From positions 1 through 64,000 of the forward strand of contig NZ_LYPA01000070.1 in NCBI RefSeq assembly GCF_001675045.1: a DNA stretch of 64,000 nucleotides, in the 5' to 3' direction. The position numbers were made by a program, and so were the translations under genes. Shown here one piece after another: positions 7,633 to 15,525 of this stretch (positions are counted from its first letter, which is position 1; each line of letters opens with the position of its first letter). This DNA is from Paenibacillus oryzae. Lineage in GTDB: Bacteria > Bacillota > Bacilli > Paenibacillales > Paenibacillaceae. The notes below the pieces were generated by a model. That model was not told the origin of the DNA, ran no database searches, and worked only from the letters and a program-made list of their open reading frames with translations.

Positions 7633-8952
7633 ATGAAGAAGAAAATGTACAGCAGTGCTGCTCTATTGCTTGCATCCACAGTAGCTCTTAGTGCCTGCAG
7701 CGGCGGGGGTTCCTCAACGCCTAGCGCAAGTCCCGGCGGAGCATCCTCGAATACGGGCGGAAGCTCGGGCGGCGAAACAACGTTAAGCATTATGTGGTGG
7801 GGCTCCGACGCCCGTCATGAAGCTACGCAAAAAGCGCTCGAAATCTATTCGAAGCAATTCCCGAATATCAAATTCAAACCTGAATTTATGGCATGGGACG
7901 CATACTGGACAAAATTGCCGACTCTGGCCGCATCCAAATCCATCACCGATGTTTTGCAGATGGACGCCGCTTATATCCAGGAATATGTAACCCGCGGACA
8001 GCTTGAAGATTTAACGGATATCGACTTGACCGGCATTGTAGACGCCAACGTAATCGAAAATTTGAAGATGGATGGCAAGTTGTACGGCATTCCGCTCAGC
8101 TTGAATTCACAGGGCATGGCCTACAACAAAGAAGCGCTTGAGGAATACGGCATTCCGCTTCCCAAAACCAACTGGACCTATGAGGAATACTTCCAATGGG
8201 CAAGAGATGCAAGCGCCAAGCTTCCTGACGGCAAATATCCGATTGGCGATGTAAACACATGGGACGGCTACAACTTCTATCAAACCGCAATGGGCAAGCC
8301 GCCAATGATGGCGGATGGAGGCAAAACGTTTACGCTGGACAAAGAGACGTTTACAACCATGTTTGAAACGTACGCGAAGCTGCGTGAAGAAGGCGTGGTG
8401 CCTCCAGCTGAAAAAACAGCAAGCTTCCTGGAAAATGACCCGCAAGCCGATGCTGTTGCTTCCGGCACTGTTATGGTAAGGTCTGCAACAACGGGTTCTG
8501 TAGGCGCGCTGGAGCAGCTGATGCCAGGCAAGCTGGGCGTTGTCAACATGCCAGGCGGTCCTGCCGGAGCAGGCTGGGCGCAATCCACCATCTTCCTGAG
8601 TGTAAGCGCCAATTCCAAAAACAAGGAAGAAGCCAAAAAATTCGTCAAATGGTTCATTACAGACAAAGAAGCGGGAACGGCTCTTGGTCTGACTCGCGGT
8701 ATTCCAATCAATCCGGAAATCTACGCGGCAATCGAGCCGACACTGGAACCAAAGGATAAGCTGGGCAAAGACATCTACGACCAATCCGTTGAAAAAGCAA
8801 TGCCTTTCTACTCCGTAGCGGCTGGCTTCACTGAATATGTAGATGCGTTCAAAAAAGAAATTGACGCTGTCATTTTTGGACAACAATCCATCGAGGCTGC
8901 TTATAACAATTTGAATAATTTAGGTCAAGATTTGTCCAAACGAGCTAAGTAA
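7633..8952 (+). CDS. Sugar-binding lipoprotein of the ABC importer
   Basis: 439 residues. A lipoprotein signal ends in the lipobox LSAC (about 18-21) and is followed by a Gly/Ser-rich tether. The body is an extracellular solute-binding family 1 fold (TTLSIMWWGSDARHEATQKALEIY; YGIPLSLNSQGMAYNKEALEEYGIPLPKTNWTYEEY), typical of carbohydrate binders. It captures the substrate outside the cell for the two permeases just upstream. RBS AAAGGGG lies before ATG 7633. Its position beside uxuA suggests a uronate-containing substrate, but ligand specificity cannot be read from sequence alone. Confidence 0.9.
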   Translation: MKKKMYSSAALLLASTVALSACSGGGSSTPSASPGGASSNTGGSSGGETTLSIMWWGSDARHEATQKALEIYSKQFPNIKFKPEFMAWDAYWTKLPTLAASKSITDVLQMDAAYIQEYVTRGQLEDLTDIDLTGIVDANVIENLKMDGKLYGIPLSLNSQGMAYNKEALEEYGIPLPKTNWTYEEYFQWARDASAKLPDGKYPIGDVNTWDGYNFYQTAMGKPPMMADGGKTFTLDKETFTTMFETYAKLREEGVVPPAEKTASFLENDPQADAVASGTVMVRSATTGSVGALEQLMPGKLGVVNMPGGPAGAGWAQSTIFLSVSANSKNKEEAKKFVKWFITDKEAGTALGLTRGIPINPEIYAAIEPTLEPKDKLGKDIYDQSVEKAMPFYSVAAGFTEYVDAFKKEIDAVIFGQQSIEAAYNNLNNLGQDLSKRAK

Positions 8953-8980
8953 TAGACGTAGCGGGAGGTGCTGTAAGCAT

Positions 8981-9967
8981 ATGCAGCTGGCTGAATTTTT
9001 TACCATACAACCCGATCGTCTCTGGAAAATCGCCAAGCAGCTAGGCGTCGATTACGCCGTATCGGGGCTTGCCTGGGATGAAAAGCTGGAAAAGCCATGG
9101 GACTTTATGCCTCTGATCCGGTTAAAGCAGCGGTTTGCTGATGCCGGAATCGATCTGGTCGTTATCGAATCCATGCCGCCCAGCAACGAAATCAAGCTGG
9201 GCACGGCAGGAAGAGACAGGGAGATCGAGCAATTCCAGCAGTTTATTGTCAACATGGGCGCTGCGGGCATCAAGGTGTTGTGCTACAATTTCATGGCGCA
9301 ATTCAACTGGTTCCGCACCTCCACAACAACCCGCACCCGGGGCGGAGCGCTTGTCTCCAGCTATGACCACAGCTTGATGAAGGGCGCGCCGTTAACGGAA
9401 GCCGGTATTGTGACAGAGGATCAGCTTTGGGAAAACCTGCATTACTTTATGGAACAGATAGTTCCGGTTGCGGAGAAAGCGGGAGTGAAGCTGGCGCTTC
9501 ACCCCGATGATCCGCCCATTACGCCAATCCGCGGCGTGTCCCGGATTTTGCGCAGCGCCAACGCTTTGCAGAGGGCTATTGATCTGGTGCCGAGTCCCGT
9601 CAACGGCATAACGTTATGCCAAGGCACGCTGGCAACGGCGGGAGAGCATATTCCATCTGTCATCCGGCATTTTGCAAGGCAGGACAAAATCTTTTTTGTT
9701 CACTTCCGCGATGTGCTTGGGACACCGGAGAAGTTCGAAGAAACCTTCCATGACGCCGGTAAAACGGACATGCTGGAAGCTATGCACACGTATTATGAGG
9801 TTTGTTTCCGTGGGCCGGTCCGGCCCGATCATGTTCCGACCCTTGAGGGAGAGGACAACAGCAATCCCGGCTACGAGCTGCTTGGCCGTCTGCATGGCAT
9901 CGGGTATATGGCGGGGCTGATGGAAGCGGCGGAGGCCAGACTGAAAGAGCAGGGCAAACAGACGTAA
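8981..9967 (+). CDS. uxuA: Mannonate dehydratase
   Basis: 328 residues, a TIM-barrel of the UxuA family that dehydrates D-mannonate to 2-keto-3-deoxygluconate in glucuronate breakdown. Visible family features are the conserved metal and substrate residues in LHPDDPP, TLCQGTLA, FVHFRDV and FHDAGKTDM, and the stretch YNFMAQFNWFRTSTT. It is slightly shorter than the usual 350-360 residues. GGGAGGTG lies before ATG 8981. As last gene of the importer operon, 28 bases after the binding protein, it ties the transporter to uronate use. The kinase and aldolase that would follow are not in this window. Confidence 0.9.
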   Translation: MQLAEFFTIQPDRLWKIAKQLGVDYAVSGLAWDEKLEKPWDFMPLIRLKQRFADAGIDLVVIESMPPSNEIKLGTAGRDREIEQFQQFIVNMGAAGIKVLCYNFMAQFNWFRTSTTTRTRGGALVSSYDHSLMKGAPLTEAGIVTEDQLWENLHYFMEQIVPVAEKAGVKLALHPDDPPITPIRGVSRILRSANALQRAIDLVPSPVNGITLCQGTLATAGEHIPSVIRHFARQDKIFFVHFRDVLGTPEKFEETFHDAGKTDMLEAMHTYYEVCFRGPVRPDHVPTLEGEDNSNPGYELLGRLHGIGYMAGLMEAAEARLKEQGKQT

Positions 9968-10002
9968 TACCAAGCAGTCAGATGTAATACAGGGAAAAAA
10001 GA

Positions 10003-10053
10003 GGCCGGCTTACGGTATCTCCTCCTTTGCGGGAGGGGATGCCGAAGCCGGCC
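10003..10053. terminator. Long hairpin terminator between convergent operons
   Basis: GGCCGGCTT at 10003-10011 pairs with the AAGCCGGCC ending at 10053, with further pairing inside (CCTCC/GGAGG). GTTTTGTTTT follows on the plus strand. It separates uxuA from the minus-strand YdcZ operon. Confidence 0.85.
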
Positions 10054-10070
10054 GTTTTGTTTTAATAGTG

Positions 10071-10562
10071 CTAACCCGCGCTTTCCTGGCTTAATGGCTG
10101 CAGTTTTTGGGGCGACTCCGCATTCCTCGGCTTTGCTTTGAACAAAATAAGGCCGCAAATCAACAGGAGCGCGCCGATTGCTTTTTGGGGCGTAAACGCG
10201 ACCTTTTGCAGTCCAAACCATCCCATGGAGTCCCACCATAATGCACATAGCATTTGCGATGCCATAACGATGGAAACCGCATAGCTTGGTCCCAGCAGCC
10301 GTACTCCTCTTACTACGCATGTAACAACGCCGATTCCCAATAAGCCGCTAAACCAGAACCAGGGCTGCATGGGCTTCAGCGAAAAAAAGGCAGCTCCTTC
10401 AAAAATAATTCCCATAGCGGCAGATGCCAGAAAGCCCATTCCCAGCACAAGAGCAGTTGTGACATGTGAACTTGCGGATTCATTGACCTTGTTGTTGAAC
10501 ATCGTTTGCACGCTTACTAAAGAGCCTGTGGCCAGCGCCATCAAAACGCCCCAAATCATCAT
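10071..10562 (-). CDS. YdcZ/DUF606-family small membrane transporter (second copy)
   Basis: 163 residues with about five hydrophobic helices and the DMT-like pattern MALATGSLVSVQTMFNNKVNE followed by GLLGIGVVTCVVRGVRLLGPSYAVSIVMASQM. YdcZ-type proteins are half-size drug/metabolite transporters, often encoded as pairs that likely form a heterodimer. The partner is the 140-residue copy at 11286-11708. It overlaps the Crp-family gene by 4 bases (ATGA), so translation is coupled. A charged tail (about 140-163) follows the last helix. Substrate unknown. Confidence 0.8.
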   Translation of the reverse strand: MMIWGVLMALATGSLVSVQTMFNNKVNESASSHVTTALVLGMGFLASAAMGIIFEGAAFFSLKPMQPWFWFSGLLGIGVVTCVVRGVRLLGPSYAVSIVMASQMLCALWWDSMGWFGLQKVAFTPQKAIGALLLICGLILFKAKPRNAESPQKLQPLSQESAG

Positions 10563-11263
10563 GTTTGATCTCCGTTCTCATAAATATTGACGCCGGCTAC
10601 ATCTGTCAGCCGTTTGCGATCCTTTACAATAAGCACACCCTTGCCTCGCTCCACAAGCCCCGCCTGGCAAAATTGCCCCAGCACCCGATTCAAATGACGG
10701 TAGCTTGTTCCAATCATACTAGCCGCATCTTTAACATTTGTCATGCTGATCTTGCCGTTTTCGCCCGCCGCATCCTCGTCCGACAGAGAAAGCAAATAGC
10801 TGGCAAGCCTGACCTCCACGGGATACAACAGATTTTTGCTAAGGGAAACCGACTTTGAATAAAATTTTTGAGTGACCAAGCCCAGTAAAAATCGCAAAAA
10901 TGCCGCATCGACGCTTTGACTTAACCAGCGCTTATGCAGGGCAAGCGATTCCACGCGCGAAACCGCCGCCACTGTATTGAGGTTTACTTTTCCGCTCAGA
11001 CATTCAATTTCGCCGATAACGTCCAGCGGGACTGTAAAATTAACAAGCAGCGTTTTTCCGTCCGTCGAGTTTGTGAACACTCTAACCTTACCCTGTACAA
11101 CGAAATGGATATATTGAGCCTCTTCTCCTTGAAGACAGAGAGTTTCATCCGGTTCAAAGCGGTACAGAACCAGCCGCTCCTTCAGCGCGTCGGGCAAAAC
11201 GGCATTAAGGCCAAATTCGTCCAGATATTGATTGATCCTCTCCGGCTCATCAAGCTTTTTCAA
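10559..11263 (-). CDS. Crp/Fnr-family transcriptional regulator
   Basis: 234 residues. An N-terminal cyclic-nucleotide-binding-like beta roll (about 30-140, FEPDETLCLQGEEAQYIHFVVQGKVRVF) is joined to a C-terminal winged helix (about 155-220, VKDAASMIGTSYRHLNRVLGQFCQAGLVERGKGVLIV). No cysteine cluster for an Fe-S centre is visible, so it is not an Fnr-type oxygen sensor; the layout is like YeiL-type regulators. It starts at TTG 11263 behind AAGGGGG and lies between two YdcZ genes in one operon. A palindrome at the class II activator position of the operon promoter suggests it activates its own operon. Confidence 0.85.
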   Translation of the reverse strand: MKKLDEPERINQYLDEFGLNAVLPDALKERLVLYRFEPDETLCLQGEEAQYIHFVVQGKVRVFTNSTDGKTLLVNFTVPLDVIGEIECLSGKVNLNTVAAVSRVESLALHKRWLSQSVDAAFLRFLLGLVTQKFYSKSVSLSKNLLYPVEVRLASYLLSLSDEDAAGENGKISMTNVKDAASMIGTSYRHLNRVLGQFCQAGLVERGKGVLIVKDRKRLTDVAGVNIYENGDQT

Positions 11264-11285
11264 TGTTATGCCCCCTTATATACAG

Positions 11286-11708
11286 TCAAGCTAAACACAA
11301 AATACCGATGCCCATCAAACCCAGGCCTGCCCATTGCTTTGTTCCAAGCCGGAGTGAATAGGCGCCGAAAATGCCGCTTTTCTCCAGCATCACCGTTACA
11401 GCAATTTGGGAGATCAGAACGGCGGATACCGTCAAAGCTGCGCCGTTTATATGAAAGGCCGTAATGTTGCTAAACAGGATAAAGGCGGCAAAGGCTCCGC
11501 CAAACAAATAAACCGGCTTGACCTTATTTAATTGCTTATAGGATTTATCGCGAAGTAGCCATACGATCATAAATGCGGCGACAAAGCCGGTGCCCTGCGT
11601 AAGTGCAGCTGCTTGCCAGGAGCCGATGCTTGACCCGATAGCCGCATTGGCAGCGCCTTGCAGCGTCAGAAAAGCTCCGCCCAAGCAAGCGTATATAACT
11701 CCCCTCAT
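11286..11708 (-). CDS. YdcZ/DUF606-family small membrane transporter (first copy)
   Basis: 140 residues, about five membrane helices, with the family opening YACLGGAFLTLQGAANAAIG and the C-terminal half LISQIAVTVMLEKSGIFGAYSLRLGTKQWAGLGLMGIGILCL. It is first in the operon and precedes the Crp-family gene by 22 bases. With the other copy it probably forms a two-component half-transporter pair. ATG 11708 is preceded by GGAGG with a 7-base gap. Confidence 0.8.
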   Translation of the reverse strand: MRGVIYACLGGAFLTLQGAANAAIGSSIGSWQAAALTQGTGFVAAFMIVWLLRDKSYKQLNKVKPVYLFGGAFAAFILFSNITAFHINGAALTVSAVLISQIAVTVMLEKSGIFGAYSLRLGTKQWAGLGLMGIGILCLA

Positions 11709-11744
11709 TCCATATCCTCCATTCTTTCTCTACCTTGCTTATTT

Positions 11745-11785
11745 AATGTAACGGCTAGCTGCGGCCAGGTAAAGGACATATGTCC
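11745..11785 (-). promoter_or_regulatory. Promoter of the YdcZ-Crp-YdcZ operon with an operator at the -42 position
   Basis: On the minus strand, -35 TTTACC (11773-11768) and -10 TACATT (11750-11745) are 17 bases apart. The perfect 12-bp palindrome GGACATATGTCC (11774-11785) abuts the -35, centred near -42, where class II Crp/Fnr activators bind. The similar short palindromes at 62.4-62.6 kb are a caution: this could also be a repeat. Confidence 0.5.
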
Positions 11786-11845
11786 CGAATGGATAAATCT
11801 GTAGCTAGACGATGCAAAAATGAGCGGCGGCCACTATTCGCGAAA

Positions 11846-11884
11846 CAAAAAAAGGCGGTGCAAGGGTGTAATCCCTGCTCCGCC
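11846..11884 (-). terminator. Terminator of the SDR-dehydratase operon
   Basis: On the minus strand, GGCGG...CCGCC arms with inner AGGG/CCCT pairing (11884-11854) are followed by a run of seven or more T residues. It lies 50 bases after the stop of the enolase-family gene. Confidence 0.85.
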
Positions 11885-11934
11885 ATTTCCGTATTTTGTG
11901 GCTGAATCGCGCCATTAGTAAACTAAATTGCCTG

Positions 11935-13320
11935 TTAACTCCAAAGTCTGTCGTTAGTATTAAAGTGGTTCCACTCATCGGTTGCTTCCCATACGCCAGG
12001 CACTTTGGGATGCAGATGCTGAGCCAATACTTCGTCATTCAAATCCTCGATGCCAAGTCCAGGCGCATCGCTTAATGTAATGAAGCCATTCTGGACAAGC
12101 TTTCCGGATTCCTTGCGAATGATAATGTCATCCCACCAAGGCACCTCGCAGGAATGGTACTCCAGGGCAAGGAAGTTTTCCGTGGCCGCAGCAATATGAG
12201 CCGCCGCAAGGCAGGCAATGGGGCTTTCCGCCATATGGATTGCCATGGCAACGCCATGATCCTGCGCCATGTCGCCGATTTTTTTCGTTTCCAGAATGCC
12301 GCCGCTTGTTAATACGTCAGGATGGATGATGGAAACGCCGCCTGCCTCCAGCAGCGGCCGGAAGTTTTCTTTCAAATAGATATCCTCGCCTGTACATACA
12401 GGCGTTGTTACAGAGCGCGCCAGCTTGGCATATTGCTCTGTATATTGCCAAGGCAGCATATCCTCCATCCAGGCAAGATTGTATTTGTCGATCCGGCGGC
12501 CAAGCTTGATGCAGTCCTCCAGCCCGATATGTCCAAAATGGTCGATGGCAAGCGGAACCTCATAGCCAATTACGTCACGAACCTCCGCCACGTATTGCTC
12601 CAGCATGTCCAGTCCCTTTTCGGTCACATGGATGGCGGTAAAGGGATGGGCGATATTGTACATATCATAATGCTTGTTGCGGAGCTTGCGCAGCTCATTT
12701 TCCGGCGTTCCGTTTTTTAGTCCTTGATAGTAGCCTCGCGAAGCGCCTCTCATTTCCTCCAGAAAGCCGAGCGGCGCGCTTAACGTGCCGGGCTCATCTA
12801 TAATCTGGCCGATGCCCAGATCCATTTTCAGAAACGTAAAGCCTTGCTCCATCCGAACCTTCAGCGCCTCGCCCATCGCGGTCCCGGTATCCTTGCCATC
12901 AACGTCCGTATCGCAATACATTCTGATTTTATCGCGGAACTTGCCGCCTAACATCTGATAAATCGGAATACCGTAAGCTTTGCCGGCAATATCCCAGAGT
13001 GCAATTTCCAGACCGCTGACGCCGCCGCCTTGACGGGCATGTCCGCCAAATTGTTTAATCCGGCGGAACAGCTTGTCAACGTTGCATGGATTTTCGCCCA
13101 ACAGACGGCTTTTAAGCATTTGAGCATAAATTTTGTCGGCACCGTCCCGCACCTCGCCAAAGCCGGTAATGCCCTGGTTCGTATACACCTTGATCAGGCT
13201 GCTGTGAAAAGGGCCGCCGTTGATATCCGTAAAACGGATGTCCGTTATTACCAAATCCGATGGACTGGAATGAGTACGGACATTAGCTAAAGTTTCCTCG
13301 AACGTTTGGTGACTGGTCAT
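11935..13320 (-). CDS. Enolase-superfamily (mandelate racemase/muconate lactonizing) sugar-acid dehydratase
   Basis: 461 residues. The N-terminal capping domain (about 20-130) is followed by a modified TIM barrel. Metal ligands are visible in order: D in PLAIDHFG, E in AWMEDMLPW and E in VCTGEDIY. The general bases are the KMDLG lysine on one face and the Asp/His pair of SIIHPD and MAIHMAESP on the other. This arrangement suits acid-sugar dehydratases of the RspA, gluconate or galactonate type; the exact substrate cannot be told. An insertion of about 50 residues between barrel strands (RGYYQGLKNGTPENELRKL..) makes it longer than the usual 380-410. Last gene of an operon with two SDRs. GGGAG precedes ATG 13320. 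Confidence 0.8.
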   Translation of the reverse strand: MTSHQTFEETLANVRTHSSPSDLVITDIRFTDINGGPFHSSLIKVYTNQGITGFGEVRDGADKIYAQMLKSRLLGENPCNVDKLFRRIKQFGGHARQGGGVSGLEIALWDIAGKAYGIPIYQMLGGKFRDKIRMYCDTDVDGKDTGTAMGEALKVRMEQGFTFLKMDLGIGQIIDEPGTLSAPLGFLEEMRGASRGYYQGLKNGTPENELRKLRNKHYDMYNIAHPFTAIHVTEKGLDMLEQYVAEVRDVIGYEVPLAIDHFGHIGLEDCIKLGRRIDKYNLAWMEDMLPWQYTEQYAKLARSVTTPVCTGEDIYLKENFRPLLEAGGVSIIHPDVLTSGGILETKKIGDMAQDHGVAMAIHMAESPIACLAAAHIAAATENFLALEYHSCEVPWWDDIIIRKESGKLVQNGFITLSDAPGLGIEDLNDEVLAQHLHPKVPGVWEATDEWNHFNTNDRLWS

Positions 13321-13356
13321 TGCTTTTTCACTCCCGGTTTTTCATATTGTCGGCCT

Positions 13357-14145
13357 CTACATTAACATGCTGGCTCCGTCCAGCCGAATGGCGGACCCGG
13401 ATAAAAATTCGTTTTCATCATCGACAAGAAAGCAGACCAGCTTGGCTACGTCAGTCGGCATGCCGACCCGTCCCAGCGGAAACCGGGTTGTTATCGGCGG
13501 AGGGGCGTCCTTCAGAAGCTTGGCGCGTTCGTTGTCCGGTATGATCGCCCGAGATTCACGCGCGCTTTGCCGGCCGACATTGATCTGGCCTGGTTCAATC
13601 ACATTGACCATAATGCCGTATTTTGCAAATTCGATAGCGCTTTCTCTTGCCAGCATACGAATGGCCCCTTTGGTCATCGTATACACTGCGTCAAAGTCCG
13701 TGGGGCGTTTGCTATGAACCGACGACATAATGATAATGCGGCCATTGCCGCTTTCCTTTAAGAGGGGCAATGCGGCCTGCATACATTGCCAATACCCCTT
13801 GACGTTAGTAGCCATAAGCCGGTCAAAGCTATTTTCGTCATAATCAAAAAAATCATAGTTTAGTTGAAGCGCCGCATTGTTGACGAGAATATCCAGCCCG
13901 CCAAGCTGCTCCGCCGTTTTTTTTACCATGGTCTCAATCTGCTCCATGTTTGACACATCGGCCTGAACAATGCAGCTTTCTCCGCCGAATTCCGAGATTT
14001 GCCGCTGTGTTTCCAACGCGCCGGCATCGCTCCGATTATAGTGGATGGCGACCTTGACGCCTCTCCTGGCCAATTCAACCGCAACGCATTGGCCAATTCC
14101 GGTACCGGCCCCCGTCACCAATGCCCGTTTTCCTGAAATCCCCAT
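13357..14145 (-). CDS. Short-chain dehydrogenase/reductase
   Basis: 262 residues. Classical SDR: cofactor motif TGAGTGIG (about 11-18), NNAALQ, catalytic Ser in IIIMSSVHSKRP and the YxxxK pair in YTMTKGAI. The C-terminus FLSGSAIRLDGASML is the usual substrate-loop end. It would oxidise a sugar or sugar acid with NAD(P). RBS AAGGAGG lies 7 bases before ATG 14145. It sits between a second SDR and the dehydratase in the same operon, 36 bases from the latter. Confidence 0.85.
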   Translation of the reverse strand: MGISGKRALVTGAGTGIGQCVAVELARRGVKVAIHYNRSDAGALETQRQISEFGGESCIVQADVSNMEQIETMVKKTAEQLGGLDILVNNAALQLNYDFFDYDENSFDRLMATNVKGYWQCMQAALPLLKESGNGRIIIMSSVHSKRPTDFDAVYTMTKGAIRMLARESAIEFAKYGIMVNVIEPGQINVGRQSARESRAIIPDNERAKLLKDAPPPITTRFPLGRVGMPTDVAKLVCFLVDDENEFLSGSAIRLDGASMLM

Positions 14146-14181
14146 TCCATGCCTCCTTTTCCCCTATTTTTGAGACGAAAT

Positions 14182-14250
14182 AAGTTGAAAAAATGAATTT
14201 CAGCGAAGAGGGCCGCCTCTGACCTACACGCTTGTTTCTATTTTCAACTT
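14182..14250. repeat. Short inverted-repeat element
   Basis: AAGTTGAAAA (14182-14191) and its exact complement TTTTCAACTT (14241-14250) bound a 69-base unit between the two SDR genes. The right part (14229-14250) recurs in the opposite orientation at 51740-51762 with two small differences, so it belongs to a dispersed repeat and is not a local hairpin only. Confidence 0.55.
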
Positions 14251-14269
14251 CACTTGTTTCTTTACGTTG

Positions 14270-15061
14270 TTAAGGGGCCGGCTTTGGTTTTTTCATTTTA
14301 AAATTCATATAGTGCAGCAGAAAACCGCCGTCAAAAGCAATATCCGCGCCGTTTAAATACCGGGCTTCATCGGAAGCCAGAAACAAAGCCAGCTCCGCCA
14401 AGTCGTTCCCGTCTCCAAGCACGGCGTTTGGCACCTTGTATCTGTAGTCGTTGTAGAGTGTGGAAAAATCGCTGCGGAACAGCTCGTCATCCCCTTCAAA
14501 GGGGCCGACTTTCACCGTGTTGACGCTTATGCCATGCCGGCCAAGCGCAAGCGCAGCTTCCTTGGCGAGCATGCCGACCGCCCCTTTGGCAGCGCTGTAG
14601 GCAAAGGCGGAGCCGGTTGGCTTATCCGCATGAATAGAGGAGATGTAGATGATTTTGCCTTGTTCTCTTTCCCTCATGCTTCGCCCTGCCGCTTGCGTGC
14701 TGATAAAGGCTGTTTTGGCATTGGCATCAAGGCTTTCCCAAAAGGCCTCCTCTGTGCAAGCCTCAACCGATGACCGGACTACCGTGTTGTTATTATGAAT
14801 CAATACGCTAAGAGGTCCCAGAGCCGCCTCGGCTTCAGCCAGCATAGTTTCTGTTTCACTTCGCTTCAACAGCGTGCAATTGACAGTTGCATAAGCCAGG
14901 CCTTCCCGATCCAGCAGCGCCAGCTCCTCTTGAATAGCTGCTCCGCCGGAAGCGCTGTTCAGCAAAAAGCGTGCGCCCTCCCGGGCAAAACGCGTAATGA
15001 TGCTTCGCCCCGTCTCGCTGTCCGCCTCCGTTATCCATACTACTTTGTCCCGAAGTCCCAT
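14270..15061 (-). CDS. SDR-family protein with a degenerate cofactor motif
   Basis: 263 residues from ATG 15061, chosen because GGAGGGG lies directly before it and it matches the start of the neighbouring SDR; in-frame ATGs at 15085 and a GTG/ATG at 15097 are alternatives. The SDR catalytic residues are present (IIYISSIHADKP; YSAAKGAV), but the usual TGxxxGxG reads TEADSETGRS, so the glycine-rich turn is altered. Such SDRs may use another cofactor mode or act as a partner of the paralogous SDR at 13357-14145. The 124-base gap between them holds a repeat. First gene of the operon leading to the enolase-family dehydratase. Confidence 0.75.
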   Translation of the reverse strand: MGLRDKVVWITEADSETGRSIITRFAREGARFLLNSASGGAAIQEELALLDREGLAYATVNCTLLKRSETETMLAEAEAALGPLSVLIHNNNTVVRSSVEACTEEAFWESLDANAKTAFISTQAAGRSMREREQGKIIYISSIHADKPTGSAFAYSAAKGAVGMLAKEAALALGRHGISVNTVKVGPFEGDDELFRSDFSTLYNDYRYKVPNAVLGDGNDLAELALFLASDEARYLNGADIAFDGGFLLHYMNFKMKKPKPAP

Positions 15062-15174
15062 AGATCCCCTCCATCCGTTAGACATAGCTTTATTCACAGA
15101 TGTACAGTTTTATCTTAGCGCTAGGCTAAGTAACATGGCGATGCTGTAAAGTTATGATTTTGTTTGTTTTTTTG

Positions 15175-15271
15175 GGCTCAAACCAGAAATCAGTCTGGGA
15201 ACAACTGCGATCGGAAGAACTTTTCACACGCCGGCCTACACCGCTGAAACTCTTTTGTTCAACTTATATAG
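15175..15271. repeat. Dispersed repeat, copy A, sharing a MITE-type terminus
   Basis: It begins with GGCTCAAACCAGAAATCAGT (15175-15194), almost the same as the terminal repeat of the element at 53514-53730. It continues with GCGATCGGAAGAAC (15207-15220), also present inside that element at 53658-53671. It ends with CACCGCTGAAAC...TTCAACTTATATAG, matching copy B at 31765-31822 with the TATATAAGTTGAA segment inverted. A mosaic remnant of a mobile repeat family. Confidence 0.6.
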
Positions 15272-15276
15272 CAATC

Positions 15277-15441
15277 TAGGTCGTGTCTGAAAACCCGCTT
15301 GAGGTCATCTTGCACCGCCTTTTCGCCCCCTTCTGCGTCAGTATTGCTTGACTTACCCCCGGTAAGCCTGCACAAAACTTCCTTGTAGGGAACGAAAATT
15401 CGGCACAACCTGTTCCTCTCGGAGTATTCAGACACGCCCTA
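15277..15441. mobile_element. MITE-like element, 165 bp, TA-flanked inverted ends
   Basis: TAGGTCGTGTCTGAA (15277-15291) and the inverse of TAGGGCGTGTCTGAA (15427-15441) differ by one base. No coding potential lies between the ends. If TA at each end is the duplicated target, the terminal repeats are 13 bp. It sits just upstream of the GGDEF-EAL gene promoter. No transposase of matching type is present in the window. Confidence 0.7.
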
Positions 15442-15470
15442 AAAAAATGTAAGACCTGAGTTAGGGTACA

Positions 15471-15479
15471 TGCTATAAT
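15471..15479 (+). promoter_or_regulatory. Extended -10 promoter of the GGDEF-EAL gene
   Basis: TGCTATAAT is a perfect extended -10 (TGnTATAAT) 47 bases before the start codon, with no good -35, as is usual for this class. It begins about 30 bases after the end of the MITE-like element. Confidence 0.65.
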
Positions 15480-15525
15480 GAGAATGAGGTCTTGAGACCT
15501 ATTGCGCAGGATGAGGTGGACAAGG

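Noticed and set aside
8107..8886. 259-codon minus-strand frame inside the sugar-binding protein gene
   Set aside because: Shadow; Cys/Phe/Arg-rich without motifs.
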